DNA of 64,000 nt from Chromobotia macracanthus (Eukaryota > Chordata > Actinopteri > Cypriniformes > Botiidae). Below the pieces are notes generated by a model. The model had not been told where the DNA came from, did not search any database, and saw nothing but the letters and a program-made list of their open reading frames with translations. Made by a program: the position numbers and the translations under genes. Below, in pieces: positions 27,239 through 39,577 of the stretch. Where the stretch lies: contig JAZGTH010000103.1 in assembly GCA_036877525.1 (NCBI GenBank), positions 1,582,501 to 1,646,500 of the forward strand, written 5' to 3'. Position 1 is the first letter of the stretch. Each line of letters opens with the position of its first letter.

Positions 27239-30200
27239 TCACAAACTCATCATTTCTTGAAGCCTGGTCTTCTGTCTTCTGTTTTTCTTGTTTGATCTGG
27301 TGGTTTTCAGAGTTTGGTCAGGTTTGTGCCCTTTTTTCTGTTTCCTGTTTTTCACCGGCCCTGCTGTCCGCCTGCTCTCTGTTGATTTAGGATTAGGTTT
27401 GGTCTGTGCTGGTCTGGTTTTGGTTGGGTTCTGTATGGGTTTGCTGGGGATGGAGGTTTCATTGAACGAATGTTTCGTTGTATTTACTTCAGAGCAGTTT
27501 TTAAAGATCACAGCCTCCTTCACCGGCTGACCCCGTAGCTCTGGAGGGTAACCACACACAGCCTCTGCGTTTAAAGTTGAATTTTCCAACCATCTGAAAG
27601 AAACAAGAGTTGAGACATTGTTACGTCATAACTTAACGTTAAAAAAACATTTCTACTAATGTTACTGCAAGAACATTTTTATAACTTTGAGAGAGCTTTT
27701 AGAGAGAACATCAGCCAGCATCTGAGAACATTCCCTGTTAGGTGGGTAGAGGCAAACAGATCAGACTGTGCAAACAGGCGTCCGTCTCACCTGTATAATG
27801 GCAGTAATTTGCAGTCACACATTAACGGATTGCTGCCCAGGGTAACTTTCTGCAAGCCAGCAAGAGGTGAAAGGTCAGGTAACTCTTCTAACTGATTCTC
27901 CTCTAGAGATAAAGACAGAAGACCAGGACCAAATCCTGCCAGAGATCTCGTACTCATCTACACCCACAACACGAGAAGAAGAGAAAACATTGGCCATTAG
28001 AGAGACTATTGAAAGAAGAGATGGATGGCTATTTCGTTATCATTCATTGTTGTGTCCTGTACCTTTTGAAGACCCATTCTATCCATATGCAGGTGTTTTA
28101 GACTTTTAGCCACACCCCCAAATGCTCTTGGCCCAATCCAGCGAATCGGATTCCCTGAAAGGTGGACCTCGGTCAACAGAGGGGCATGGCCTAGCGCATC
28201 ACTCGGCACTTCTGTTAGCTTATTAGCTCCAAGATGGAGAAGGTCCAGCTTGGGTGCTGGATCCAGAGCTTTAGGAACTATGGTTGTGATCGTGTTATTG
28301 GTGAGATAGAGGCCCGTCAGCTGAGGGATCGGAGTAAGAAGTCCTGCAGGTTGTAGTTTAGCAATCAGGTTTCTTTCCAGATGCACCTCAATGAGTTTGG
28401 GGATGTGAGCCAGCGAGGCAGCAGAAGGAAACTGAGACAGTCTGTTGCCTTCTAGGTGAAGATACAGGATCTCGCTGGCACCTGCAAAGGCATTTGGGTC
28501 CAGAGAGGAGAGCTGGTTGTCAGACAAGTAGAGGTACATTAGCCCCATCATGCCCCGGAAAGCTCCGCCCTCGATTTCATGGATCTTACAGTTGTCCAGG
28601 TGAAGGGACACCACCTTGGGGACACCAGAGAAACTTTTGCTAGGGAGATAATGGAAGTGGTTGCCACGCAGGTCCAGCAGGAGGGTGTTGCCAGGGAAAC
28701 CAGTGGGCACTTTAGTGAGGCCACGTTCTTCACAGGTAGCGTGTTCAGCATCAGACTGATAGAGGAAGAGGACGATACAAGAAAGAAGACAAATCAACAA
28801 ACGATCAATAAATATACAATTATTTAGCTTTGAACGTGTTATACTCATTCAACCCCAGCTAACAATTTTAGGTTGTAAAAATTGTTTTTTACACATTGTA
28901 TTAATGTTTCTGTTTGGTTATAAGAATGTTATTTAAACGTTTTAATTTTTTTAATTGTTAATTGTTTTAATTGTTTTTAATAGTTTTTTAATTTGTTTAA
29001 TTGTTTTTTTTAAACAGTCCACTAACAACTTAAAAATAACGTTTTTGAGATATTTGATATATAACGCTAAAAATGTTTCACTAACGTTACTGCAAGAGCA
29101 TTCTTTGATAACTTTGAGAGAACTTTTAGAGAACATTAGCTAATGTTCTGAGAATGTTCCCTGTTAGTTGGGAACTCTCTCGCTGAGCTTTCCTCACCTC
29201 ACAAAGGCAGTTCTCTGGACATTTGACACTTTTCTTTGGCTTGCTCTTTGATGAAATCTTCCTTTCTTCTCCATTGCTTTCTTCCCCTTCCTTCTCCATC
29301 ATATCTGGCATCATCTCATCCTGGGGTCTGCAGCGGAGGTCTTGTTCATGCACACTCTCTAGAGGTTCATCTGAGAGGTGAGGCGGCCATGCGCAGGCAC
29401 CATAGAGTCTGACTGCTGAGCTCTGAGCCCACCTCCTCAGTCCCTGCAGTAAACATGTACATCTGATGGGGTTTCCTGACGAACAGTGAATCAGAGATAT
29501 CACTTATATAAAATCGCCATGAGACTGTGTAACTGCATATCATCTACAGATATGAAATTAAATAGATGAAAACAAACAAATGGATGGATGGATAAATGGA
29601 TGGATAGACAGATAGACTGAGAGAACATTTGGCAATGCTGTATCTATGGTTACCAGTGAGGTTAAGGCTGGTGAGCTGTGTGGCCCCGTGAGGGCCTGTA
29701 TGTAAGGCAGCTGGTTGTAGCTCAGGTCCAGGTGAGAGATGAAGGGAGAGAGAGACACAGCTGACTCTGACATGTCCTGCAGGGCCATGTGACTCAACAA
29801 CAAGTGTGTGAGTTTGGGCATCGTCACGCTCTCATCCACCAGATACGTCATGGGGTTAAAACTCATGTCCAGGTGAGTCAACTCCAACAGTCTGAGAGAG
29901 ACAATGAAAAGAACAGTAGAAACCCAGAAAGAAAACTTACAGAAAAGAACTTTATTTAAGTGTGCTATTAGTATACTTCTTAAACAATAAGAAAGCATAC
30001 TTTCAGTCTACTTTTATGTACTACCTAGAAAAGCGTAGTTGTAAACTAGTTGTGTACTCAAAATTAAATACTGTTACACTTGAAGTATACTTAAAAGTAC
30101 ACTTTTATAAACTAAAAAGTGGGCTAATTTAGTCCTAGGTAGTATTGAAAGAGTACACTTACAAGTATACTAGTACTAGTACATACTACATATACTATAT

Positions 30201-32172
30201 TTACTGTACTATATAAAGTATACTTGAACTTTGCTTTACTATATTTAGTATACAATAAAGTGAACTTGAAGTATACTTCTTTTTTGTTAGGGAAGAAACA
30301 TTTTTTATAATACACAACTAATATCAGGAGCCTGTTTCTCCTTAACTGTCAATATTAAACTAGGTCTTTAATCAGCAGTGAATGCAGCAGTGAAACAGGT
30401 ACCTGGTCATAGTTTTGGTAGGAAAGAACTGGAGCTCATTATGATCCAGGTTCAACCGAGTGAGTGTGAGGAGACCAGCGAAGGCTTCATCTGCCAGATT
30501 ATTTAAAGAGTTGTGACTCAAACGTAACGACTGAATGTTCAACATCCCCTAAAAGAGTATTCAGCAGGAGAAAGATTCATATATCAATAAATAACATGAT
30601 TCACAGACAGTCATATCCGAAAACATTCTCACAACCTGAAGTTGTTAACTGGAATGATGGTTTCAAATCAACTTTATGAAGGAACCTGTGAGAAACATCT
30701 AGGGTTCACTGAGAAGATATGATCTGCACCTGGAATGCCATGTTGGGCAGGTAGACGAGCTGGTTGTGAGTGAGGGAGAGCAGGTTCACAGAGCTCAGTG
30801 AAGCGAACGCTCCAGGATGGATCTCCTCAATGCGGTTCTGATCCAGATACAACTGCTTCAGTGATGATAACCCATCAAATGATTCCTGCAGGAGGAGAGA
30901 TGATCAGCACAGAAATAAGATCCCCGGTGAACAAGGTTTAGATTGAAGAAACCTATTAACGTTATTGAATTAATTCGTACTTTTATTAATTCTTACTTTT
31001 ATTTAAAAGTAAAAGTAAAGTAAAGTAAAGTAATTCTGCAGTACTTGGAAAACGTTACTGTGGCTCAGTGGTCGAGCATTGCGTGAGCAGCGCAAAACTT
31101 CAAGGGTTCAATTCTCAGATAACAAATTCACCAGCAAAATGTATAGCACGAATGCACTGTAAGTCGCTTTGGATAAAAGCATTAGGTTACATGCATAAAT
31201 GTAAGAGTCTTAATGTATCTTCTACTAATGTTACTGCAAGAACGTTTCTATAACGTTGAGAGAACGTCCCCTGTTAGCTGGTCTTGTCATCTTCTGCACT
31301 TCTGGGAAACAGATGCAAGACTCGTTCATCTAACGCTGAGACGCTGTGAGGACACACGGGTACCTGATGGAGGACGTGGATGCTGTTGTGTGTGAGATCC
31401 AGCTGCAGCAGACGCGCAAGCCCGCGGAACGCCCCCTCTGTCACCGCGCTCACCCCGCAGCCCCGCAGGCTCAGGTGGGTCAGGTACGGGGTGTGTTTAA
31501 AAGCCCCTTTGGGCAGTTGCCCGAGATTATTACCCTTCAGGTCCAGCTTCACCGTCATCTGAGAGCAGGGGAGAAAAGCGCACGGATGACGTAGACGATG
31601 ACGCAATTAAAGAGAGCATGCAGGCTGCGTCGCTGTTATTGATTTATCAGTATTATTGATATTGATTTATGATTTATCAATATAATTGATATTGATTTAT
31701 GATTTATCAATATAATTGATATTGATTTATGATTTATCAATACAATTGATATTGATTTATGATTTATCAGTATTGTTGATATTGATTTATGATTTATCAG
31801 TATTATTGATATTGATTTATGATTTATCAATATTATTGATATTGATTTATGAACAGGCGGTGTCACCATTTAGGGTTCACCGGCCGAGCTAACAAGTCGG
31901 GCTAATGACGTCATGACGTCACGAAAATGTCCAGTTTTGTAGATGTTGTGTTAACGTTGACAGAACGTCAGGAGAACATTTCTAATGCTGTGACTATTCT
32001 GTGAATAAACACAATAAAAATAATGTACAGAGTAATAAACACGTTCTCTAACTGATGGGGTCGGGGTCGCGCTCACTTCGTTGATGGCTGCACTGAGCGT
32101 GCTGACGTCACAGACGCGGGCGCGCGGGAGGGCGGAGGTCACGAGCAGCAGCAGTGCCGCTATCAGCCTCAT
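27239..32172 (-). CDS. chadl: chadl: chondroadherin-like secreted leucine-rich repeat protein
   Basis: Nine coding exons: 32077-32172 (ATG 32172), 31364-31558, 30730-30885, 30403-30548, 29654-29891, 29198-29475, 28063-28755, 27791-27957 and 27239-27593 (stop). It starts with a signal peptide (MRLIAALLLLVTSALPRARV). The first LRR block is followed by a Cys-rich cap (NPIRCTCLLQGLRRW), an acidic/basic linker, a second LRRNT (CPENCLCE ... ATCEERGLTKVP), a second LRR block (LLLDLRGNHFHYLPS; LYLSDNQLSSLD) and a C-terminal cap (NPLMCDCKLLPLYR), then a Lys/Arg-rich tail. This two-block layout is that of CHADL, a cartilage matrix protein that binds collagen in mammals. One base is missing near 29684. 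The first LRRNT looks shortened. A likely 5'UTR exon ends at a donor at 33117. Confidence 0.93.
27628..27745. mobile_element. Fragment of MITE family C
   Basis: Carries the phrase ACTAATGTTACTGCAAGAAC and a GAGAGCTTTTAGAGAGAACA segment ending TTCCCTGTTAGG, matching the right half of the element at 28853-29172. Lies in the last chadl intron. Confidence 0.55.
28853..29172. mobile_element. MITE family C (complete-looking copy), chadl intron
   Basis: Begins CCCAGCTAACAATTTTAGGT and ends AATGTTCCCTGTTAGTTGGG, so the ends are inverted (CCCAGCTAAC / GTTAGCTGGG type). The interior is AT-rich and non-coding. Other copies: 42446-42762, 55618-55924, with fragments at 27628-27745 and 31207-31281. Confidence 0.7.
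31058..31210 (+). mobile_element. tRNA-derived SINE (copy 2)
   Basis: tRNA-like head (TGTGGCTCAGTGGTCGAGCA; B box GGGTTCAATTC) followed by a tail with GTAAGTCGCTTTGGATAAAA, the characteristic end of a widespread fish SINE family. Lies in a chadl intron and abuts a family C MITE fragment. Confidence 0.7.
31641..31850. repeat. 30-bp AT-rich tandem repeat, seven units
   Basis: Seven units of exactly 30 bp (GATTTATCAATATAATTGAT plus ATTGATTTAT), 210 bp in total, with one or two substitutions per unit. It lies in chadl intron 1 and produces a repetitive minus-strand open frame that is not a gene. Confidence 0.9.
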
Positions 32173-33117
32173 GGCGGCGACACTGATCATTCAACACAAT
32201 ATAAACGACACGACACGATAAATACAACACGATTATAGACATGAAGCATTCAGAAATGATTCATACATTCACAATTCTTTGCATGCTCATTAGTGTTTTT
32301 AGTCTCATTTGTCTTTATTTGACTTGTAATAGTAGATTGGGTGCAGGTTCTGTGTTGTTCTTTTCACCTGGTTTACTGTAAGTCAGTTTCTGTACTCCTC
32401 ATACCCTGAAGTTTTGGCTAGAAAAAGCTACGGACATTTCCACAGTTTTTGCCCAGTTTAAGTAAATGCAAATAAGTAAATGAAAGACAGGAACATTGAA
32501 CACGCATTGATCATGTGTAACATTTCCTGCACAATATGGGGTAAGTTGTCACAACAGAAACCTGCTATTAAATTGCAAATTATTAAAACACAAAGTAACA
32601 GGTAACATAAAATTATTCAAACATTTTGACGGTAAGAGAAACTGCAATGTTTAACTGGTTGCTAAAATGTATTCTTTGTTCGTGTTATATGAGTTTATTT
32701 AGAGCAGCTTTGGTAAATTCTTGCTTTCTGACCTCTGATCTCATTCTGCGCTGTACAAACTAACACTGTGCCTCAACATTTCACAGCAGAGTGTATGAAT
32801 GAAGTCAAAGAACTGTTCTACTAACCTCCATTTATCATGTTCATTCAGGGTAATTTCTGCTAAATGTGATACTTTTACCAATAATCAGCAGTTCTTAATG
32901 TTTAATAAAGGCCGTTCTTAAACAGAAATGACTGTAATTCATAGTGTGATCAGAACGACTGATGAGTTAAAGTGAAAACCGATACATGAATCTTGACCAT
33001 ATAGAAAGAACGTAAGTTATCTTTAACAATAATAAATAAAATGCTTAATTAGTCAGCTGCATTATTCTACATTAGTAAATGCTGATAAACTGAGACATAA
33101 GAATGTGTCACTCACCT

Positions 33118-33240
33118 CTGATATACAGTCGTTCAGCTGTTTCCCCAGAGTTTAACAATCCATACAAGTGAAATAACCAGCAGTGTTTAAAGTGCACAGA
33201 ACCCTGGTCCTCTCCCTGCTGCTTTAACTGCAACAGCTTT
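33118..33240 (-). other. Possible 5'UTR exon of chadl
   Basis: On the minus strand a strong donor, CAGAG|gtgagt, ends at 33118. The next downstream acceptor, aatgatcag, lies just before the chadl ATG (about 32186). The 5' limit is a guess. Between 32.2 and 33.1 kb I see only AT-rich unique sequence. Confidence 0.35.
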
Positions 33241-33434
33241 CATCAAAACTATGACAGGACGAGACATTCACTGCACCCTCAGAGCCCTCAGTTCTCCAGT
33301 CACCTGCCTGTACTGCTGAAACAGCCGTCCTGCGGTAGAACAAACCCTCACACTGACAGAAGCTCCATCAGGAGCAGAACGGCACACTGATGAAGAGTCT
33401 GTAGTACCACCTGCTTTTGTAGTGTCTTCTAAAC

Positions 33435-33764
33435 CAGGGGTTTTTAAACTGAGGTCCAGGGACCACCAGAAGGTTCTAGGGGGTCCCCAGAAAATTCTAT
33501 ATCAATTTCTAATTTTTTTTATTTTAATTCATATTTATATGAAAATAATTGTGTATCACAGATAATTGTGAATTTATTTTTTTTCAGGTTTATAAATCAA
33601 CATTACTCAAAGTTTAACCAATTTAGTTTGAAACCTGATTGTTCTTTCTAACAATTATTAATTATCTAACACACTTATGTAACGATGAACACGTAGTTTA
33701 GGAAGGAGGTCCCTCACTAAAGTTTCATCATATTTGGGGATCATAAAGTTTAAAAACCTCTTTG
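33435..33764. mobile_element. hAT-like MITE
   Basis: The left end CAGGGGTTTTTAAACTG is mirrored by AAGTTTAAAAACCTCTTTG at the right end. CAGGGG...TTTAAA termini are typical of hAT transposons in vertebrates. About 330 bp, no transposase. Target-site duplication not clear. Confidence 0.6.
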
Positions 33765-34140
33765 CTCAATAATAATGTTTTTGTATATATTTTTACTGGG
33801 GTTATTTTTCTAATTGTATCATTTGAATGTTTTCTTGTCTTGCCTGTTTCCTCCATATTCAAATGTTTTCTGTAACACTGCTTTGTAAAAGTGCACATTG
33901 TGAAACGCAATATAGAAATAAAACTGAATCTAAACTCTAAAATTTCAGTTTTAATGGTACTGCACATCTGCCTCTATATCCAGTTATACAGCCGACTGTA
34001 TAACACAAAACAAACCAAATTTTAATCTACATTCACAAAATGTATTACATAACAACATTTATATCTGGTCATGTAGCAGAAGCTTTTATTACTGATAACA
34101 GCTGAATGTGTTAACTGAGTGATGGAATTATTAATCAATA

Positions 34141-34240
34141 AAAAACCAAAAAAATTTTTTTTCAAAAAATTATTTTTTTTAAAACCCCCCCTTTTTTTTT
34201 AGAAAAAATTAATTTTTTTTTAAAAAAAATAATTTTTACA
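34141..34240. repeat. Homopolymer-rich low-complexity block
   Basis: Alternating runs of A and T with one C7/T9 junction over about 100 bp. The pattern is unlike the neighbouring microsatellites and may mark a poorly resolved join in the assembly. Confidence 0.7.
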
Positions 34241-34866
34241 ATGTTAATCAGATGGGGGAGTGTACATATGTTTAGTCATATAATGTGTGTGTTATGTTCT
34301 GTTGTGCTCATAGGCACAACACAGGTTTAAACACAGACAGGAGAAACCATGGTATTATGTTTAAGAATGATTTTTATTGAAGATTTTGTCAAATTTGTTA
34401 GGCCCAGACTTAGAACAATGAATTTTGTAAGACATTTGACAGGAGAACCTCCTGCTCTTTTGTAAGAAGGAACCGTCAGAATTTCATCCTCAATGCTGTG
34501 GAAGTCTTACAAGTAGTTACAGGAAGTATATGAACATCAGAAAGTGAAGAAAATGAAGCACCTTAACGGTTCTGACCGCAACATTCACAAGAACACGTCT
34601 CTCATCAAAAACTGATGAACAGACAAAAAAACAATGTCACAAGATATATCTGGCACAAAGAATTAGCCAATCACAGAACTGGGAGGAATAAATCCAGCGT
34701 GTGGAGTGACTGAAGAGGCTGTGCAGAGCTGAGTACGAGTTGTGGCACATCATGAGTTCTGGAGGTGAACTGTACCTTCTGTAAGACCTCTGTTTACTCC
34801 AGCTCATGCACCTGAGACTCAGTCTATCCCGGTTTAATCTTTACATCTCAACAAATAAATATATAT

Positions 34867-35536
34867 ACACACTCATACACACACAAACACTCACATACAC
34901 ACACTTATGCACATACACACACACACTCATGCACACTCATATACACACACTCACATACACATCCTCACTCACACTCATACAATCACTCACACACTCACTT
35001 ACATACACACACTCACGCACATACACTCATGCACACACAGACTCACACCTCAAATTGCATATACACACACACACTCACAACACACACACTCAAACACCCC
35101 ACTCACACACTCACACACACCACACCTCACGCACACTCACACACACTCACGCACACTCACACACTCACGTACACACACTCTCTCATACTCACACATGCAC
35201 ACACACACAGACTCAAACATACACACACTCTCATACACTCACATACACACCTCTTGACACACATACACACACACACACACACTCACCCACACACACCACA
35301 CACAACACTCATCCACCACACACACACTCACCTAACACCACACAAACACACCACCTCACATCCACACACACTCTCACATCCACACACGCGCACTCACGCA
35401 CACTCATACACTCACATACACTCACTCAAGCAGACACACAAACACACACACACTTAATCACACTCATACACGTACATACCCACACACTCACTCACGCAGA
35501 CACACTAACACACTCACATACACACTCACACACAGA
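34867..35536. repeat. (ACTC)/(CACA) compound microsatellite
   Basis: About 670 bp of ACACTCAC, ATACACAC and CACA units, with open frames in all plus-strand phases that are repeat artefacts. Confidence 0.95.
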
Positions 35537-35539
35537 CTG

Positions 35540-36245
35540 AATGGCTATGACATCTGCTCACGAGTCCTTCATTTTGTCCGGATACTGAATGAGTTGCTGG
35601 ACTTGAGAATTGAAACGTGCAGAACATGCAACGGACTGTAAGAACTTGCAGTAACTGGAGGATGCGTGCCAAGACCAGTGCAGCTGCATCACTGCTCAAG
35701 ACAAACCAGAGGACTCTGCTGTTACAAACACACCACAAGCTGTTTAAGACGGAAAGATGAAATTGAGATGAACCGCATCAAATCTTGATCAACTCTCTGT
35801 GTGACAATGCAGCCAACATAACCCAGATGAGAAACAGGGAAACAGTAGAAAAACAAGCATACACCCCTGTCATTAAGTGAGGGATTCCGATTGGCCCAGA
35901 ATAAAAGAGCAGCTTCTGTAGGAATTTTCTACACTGCATGTGAATTTTGAAGTCATGATCCACAATGAGCTTACGAAGCAAGTACAGGATCTCATCAGGA
36001 AAATAAACCATCAGAAGCAAACATTTCTAAAGTGTTGTGAAAACTGGAGAATCCAAAATGAGACCACAATGATGTTCTTCAGAACAGGACAAGCGTTCAG
36101 AACATCTCAATGATGTTCCTCTGAACACGACAAGCGTCTGTAGACTTACAGTAAATGCTAAAAACAGCCAAATTCAAAATTCCAGATCCCACGGCCGTAA
36201 TAACTTTAAATAAGATGATGAATGGAATGATGATAAAGATGTCAC
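35540..36245. other. Intergenic segment with a diverged repeated motif
   Basis: No recognised gene. The stretch around 35886-36010 is similar to 37786-37900 (shared phrases GCCCAGAATAAA, GTAGGAATTTTC/GTAGCAAAAGCT, ACGAAGCAAGTACAGGA/ACGAAGCATGTACAAGA). Either an old dispersed repeat or exons of an unrecognised gene. Confidence 0.4.
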
Positions 36246-36883
36246 TGTCAGGGTCCTGGCTTCCTGTTCTGAGTCTTTCTGGATTATCTTGCCAGGATCC
36301 TGACATCCCCGTGTTCTGTGTCAGAGCATGTTGTTTGGATCCTGACTCATCCTAGTCTTGGTTCTTGTTTCTTGGAGTCGGGATCTGAACGCATGCTCTA
36401 GGTCTTCATCTCGTGTGGAAGCACATGGCCTCTGTTTTGTTTACATTCGCCATGTGCTCTCCGGTCTTGCGTCTTGGTCCTGCCCCCTTGTTCTCTTGTC
36501 TCGTCTGCGCTGATTTTGCGCACCTGTTTGTCATTGTCGTTCTGTTATTTAATGCCCCAATGTTTTCTGTCTTGATCGTCCCGCTTCATCGTCCCGCTTC
36601 ATCGTCCTGCTTCCTGTTTGCCTGGTTTCCTCGCGCTGTGATATATTTTCTAGTCCTTTTAAGTTTACAGAGTCTCTGTCCAGTCGTGTTTTTCGTTCAG
36701 TGTTTTTTCTCCAGGTTTGGTTCCGGTCTTTCGGAGAGCTTCAGTTCAGTTTTTAGCTTGTATTGTATTTAGTTTTTACCCCTTCGTGGGTTGTTGTTGT
36801 TTTGTTCATTTATTAATAAAGAGAGATTTTTTTTTTCAGTTAAACGCTGTCTGAGTCTGGGTTTGTTTCCTGTGATCTTGACA
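36246..36883 (+). mobile_element. Solo LTR of a retrotransposon
   Basis: A 638-bp element starting TGTCAGGGTCCTGG and ending GATCTTGACA, with TG...CA borders. AATAAA near 36818 is in the position of an LTR polyadenylation signal. The flanks GTCAC and GACAC differ by one base, consistent with an eroded 5-bp target duplication. The GATCGTCCCGCTTCATC motif is repeated inside. No internal coding region is attached, so it is probably a recombination product. Confidence 0.6.
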
Positions 36884-38143
36884 GACACTGCATCAATTTT
36901 ACAGTAATTCAAGAAATAAACGCATGTTAAAAACCGTGCCATTACATCTGAAGATTATCTGATCAATAACCTTCTGATGGAAGCAAAGATGAACTCTGCG
37001 AGGAAAAGATTTAACTAGTAAAAACATTTGCAATAATGCCATGAAATGTACATTAACATTACAAACTGGAAAATAAACAAACAAATAAATAGGTGTCTAT
37101 AGCTGTGTCTCATTTCGAAGGCTGCGCTCTCTGAAGGTTGCATTTGTCATCTGCATAAATCAAGTCCGTCTTATTTCAGAAAAGCAACCTTTACATTTTA
37201 AATAAGAAATCACAGTGATTACGCCTTACAAGGACTAAATATGAATCTCATACTCGTTGCTTTTTTGAAATTAGACAACTTCAATGACATCTGCGGCCGA
37301 CAAATGCATCCTCCAGAGGGTGCAGCTTTTAAATAAGACACAGCTTGTGAGTTTGTAATTCAACAAGAGAAATGAACAACGTATGTGTCCGAATAAATGG
37401 CTGAGTGAGACTGACTGAAGTTCTAAAAGACGTGTGATATAAGAACAGTAACACTTACTGCTTTAAGAACATCATACCTGGCGTGAAGCAAGATAAAGAC
37501 CTACAGGCCTCCATTAGAAGACCGAAGACAAAGTGGAATTGAATTTTCCAGTATGATAATGACCCTAAACACAAATTTAGGCCATCGAAAGGAAATGACA
37601 TCAAGAAGATCCGCGTTTTAGAAGGGCCTAAATCTACCCCAAAACTTGTGGAATGACTTTCAGAGGGCTGTGCATAGAATATCCAATCACAGCGCACAAC
37701 CTCATATAATGAACCAAGTGTGGTCAGAATGAACCAATCACATTCTAACTTTTGTCTCAAAGTGATTGTCATCAAGTAAACGATTCGTCGAAGCCCAGAA
37801 TAAAGATAAGCAGTTTCTGTAGCAAAAGCTTTTGCTGCTTTTGACATCTAAAGCCATGAACCATAAAGAGATCACGAAGCATGTACAAGAAATTCATTGC
37901 GAAAAGGGTCGATACATAAAAATACTTTCCCATTGTTAAAGCTTTAGAAGAATCCTTACACAGCTCTTTTCCATGCAACAACAGTCACACAGTGATAACA
38001 GCCGTGAAGCTCATGAAATGACAAAAACAACAACAACAACATGACAAAAATGACTAAATCATTTTAAAACAGACATAAGTCTGACTGGCCTAAACTACAT
38101 TTAAAATGTACATGCTCATTCTTACCATTATGATGGAGAGCAA
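36884..38143. other. Intergenic, no recognised gene
   Basis: Short minus-strand frames near 37.5-38.0 kb have no recognised domain. Holds the second copy (37786-37900) of the motif described at 35886-36010. Confidence 0.4.
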
Positions 38144-38665
38144 GAGATGAAGAGACATCCATCACATCACATCAGCTTTTACAGCCGGCCTGCTGCAGTC
38201 TTTCTGTAAAGAAGAAACAAAGCATTTTAGAGAAAAGACGAGCCATCTTTGATCATTCTGAAGATGATTTAAACATAATACAGGCACAAATGATTGAATG
38301 TAAGTATGAAAAGATTGGTTTGATGTGTGTCATTCCTCTTGTCTGTAGATGTGTGTCATTCATTTATTGATGAACAGTTTGTCCTCCGCGGTTTCTCTGC
38401 TAAACAAAGAGGAAGTCTTTTTATTTTACATACACTTACAAACCTCACAGCATCGGATATAAATATTGAAAACGTGTTTGTTGTTACAATTTGTTAAGAT
38501 TTTAGATACAGGTACAAATTATTGAATGTAAGTGTGAAAAGATTGGTTTGATGTGTGTCGTTCCTCTTTCGTCTGTTGATGTGTCGCTCCTCTTTCTCCT
38601 CTTCGTTTATACTGAATTTGTGCCGCCGCGCTGCAGTTTATATACGCTGCGTGTGTGACGTCACA
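38144..38665 (-). other. Putative minus-strand transcription unit: promoter and small exon
   Basis: On the minus strand, a TGACGTCA CRE (38658-38665) lies just upstream of a TATATAAA box (about 38638-38645). Downstream, a 60-bp segment (about 38130-38205) sits between an acceptor (tttacag) and a donor (AATG|gtaaga). It contains ATG-started frames, one of which is short and hydrophobic (MSLHLLLSIIM). I cannot extend it to a recognisable protein. Confidence 0.3.
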
Positions 38666-39577
38666 ATCACTGACAGCTCATGACGTTCTATCTGGAATTT
38701 CAGACGTCATCGGTGTAAGTAACCGTGTCGCGCGCATCAGAGGTTCATTAACACACACTTTGCAGAATGAAACGTTCACAAATACAAAGTTAATTTACTG
38801 CACACTCCGTACAGTATCGTTTACTGTATAGTAATCTGTGTTAAATTTATAATTTGTATTCTGTGCATCTATTTTGTAGTCGATTTGTCTATTTCGTGTA
38901 TTGTTATTTGTACAGTCTGTAACTCGATGTCTGGAGCGCACAACACATGATCTGATTGAAATAAAAAGTTATTTTGTTGAGAATCATGTTACGCTGTATT
39001 TATTTGTAAAATGTCTATTAATATACTTAAAGAATGAACCTTTTGAATACGATACTATATGTAGAGAGTATGCACTACATACAGTAAGTATGTGCAAGAG
39101 TTATGTTTTGCTGTCGCTTTTTAATTCATAGTATCTTTTCGTTTCCGTTATAATATATAAAACAATGTCCTATTTGCATAAACAACAATAAAATGCTGGC
39201 AAAACTTTTTACATGCTCGTTTATGAACGTCACTTGAGTTTATCAGAGAGCTGAAGTAAAGGCACTCTGTCCTCAGCTTTTATGAACATGTTTCTAGAAA
39301 CTGTGCAATAGCAAATAACCTAAATGCAGTTTTAATAATGTAGTCTTCATATCACACATGCACTCAATGCTGACTATAAAGTTGAAGAGGGCTTCTGCTC
39401 AATAAGTGTTGTTGGTTGCTCTGCTTCCTCATTTGTGGATGAGCAGTTTGTCCTCCGCGGTTTCTCTGCTAAACAAAGAGGAAGTCTTTTTATTTTACAT
39501 ACCCTCATAAACCTCACAGCATCGGATATAAATATTAAAAACGTGTTTGTTGTTACAATTTGTGAAGATTTTAGATT
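38283..39577. repeat. Duplicated ~230-bp segment
   Basis: The phrase GAAAAGATTGGTTTGATGTG occurs at about 38310 and 38538. The block from CAGTTTGTCCTCCGCGGTTT to AAGATTTTAGAT occurs at 38370-38510 and again, nearly identical, at 39440-39577. This is a tandem pair plus a third partial copy about 1.07 kb away. Confidence 0.7.

Noticed and set aside
27867..28109. Plus-strand frame of 80 codons
   Set aside because: It is antisense to chadl exons 27791-27957 and 28063-28755, which are conserved.
34806..35540. 244-codon plus-strand frame rich in His/Thr
   Set aside because: Translation of the ACTC/CACA microsatellite.
36413..36772. 119-codon frame with hydrophobic segments
   Set aside because: Lies inside the solo LTR, which is non-coding.
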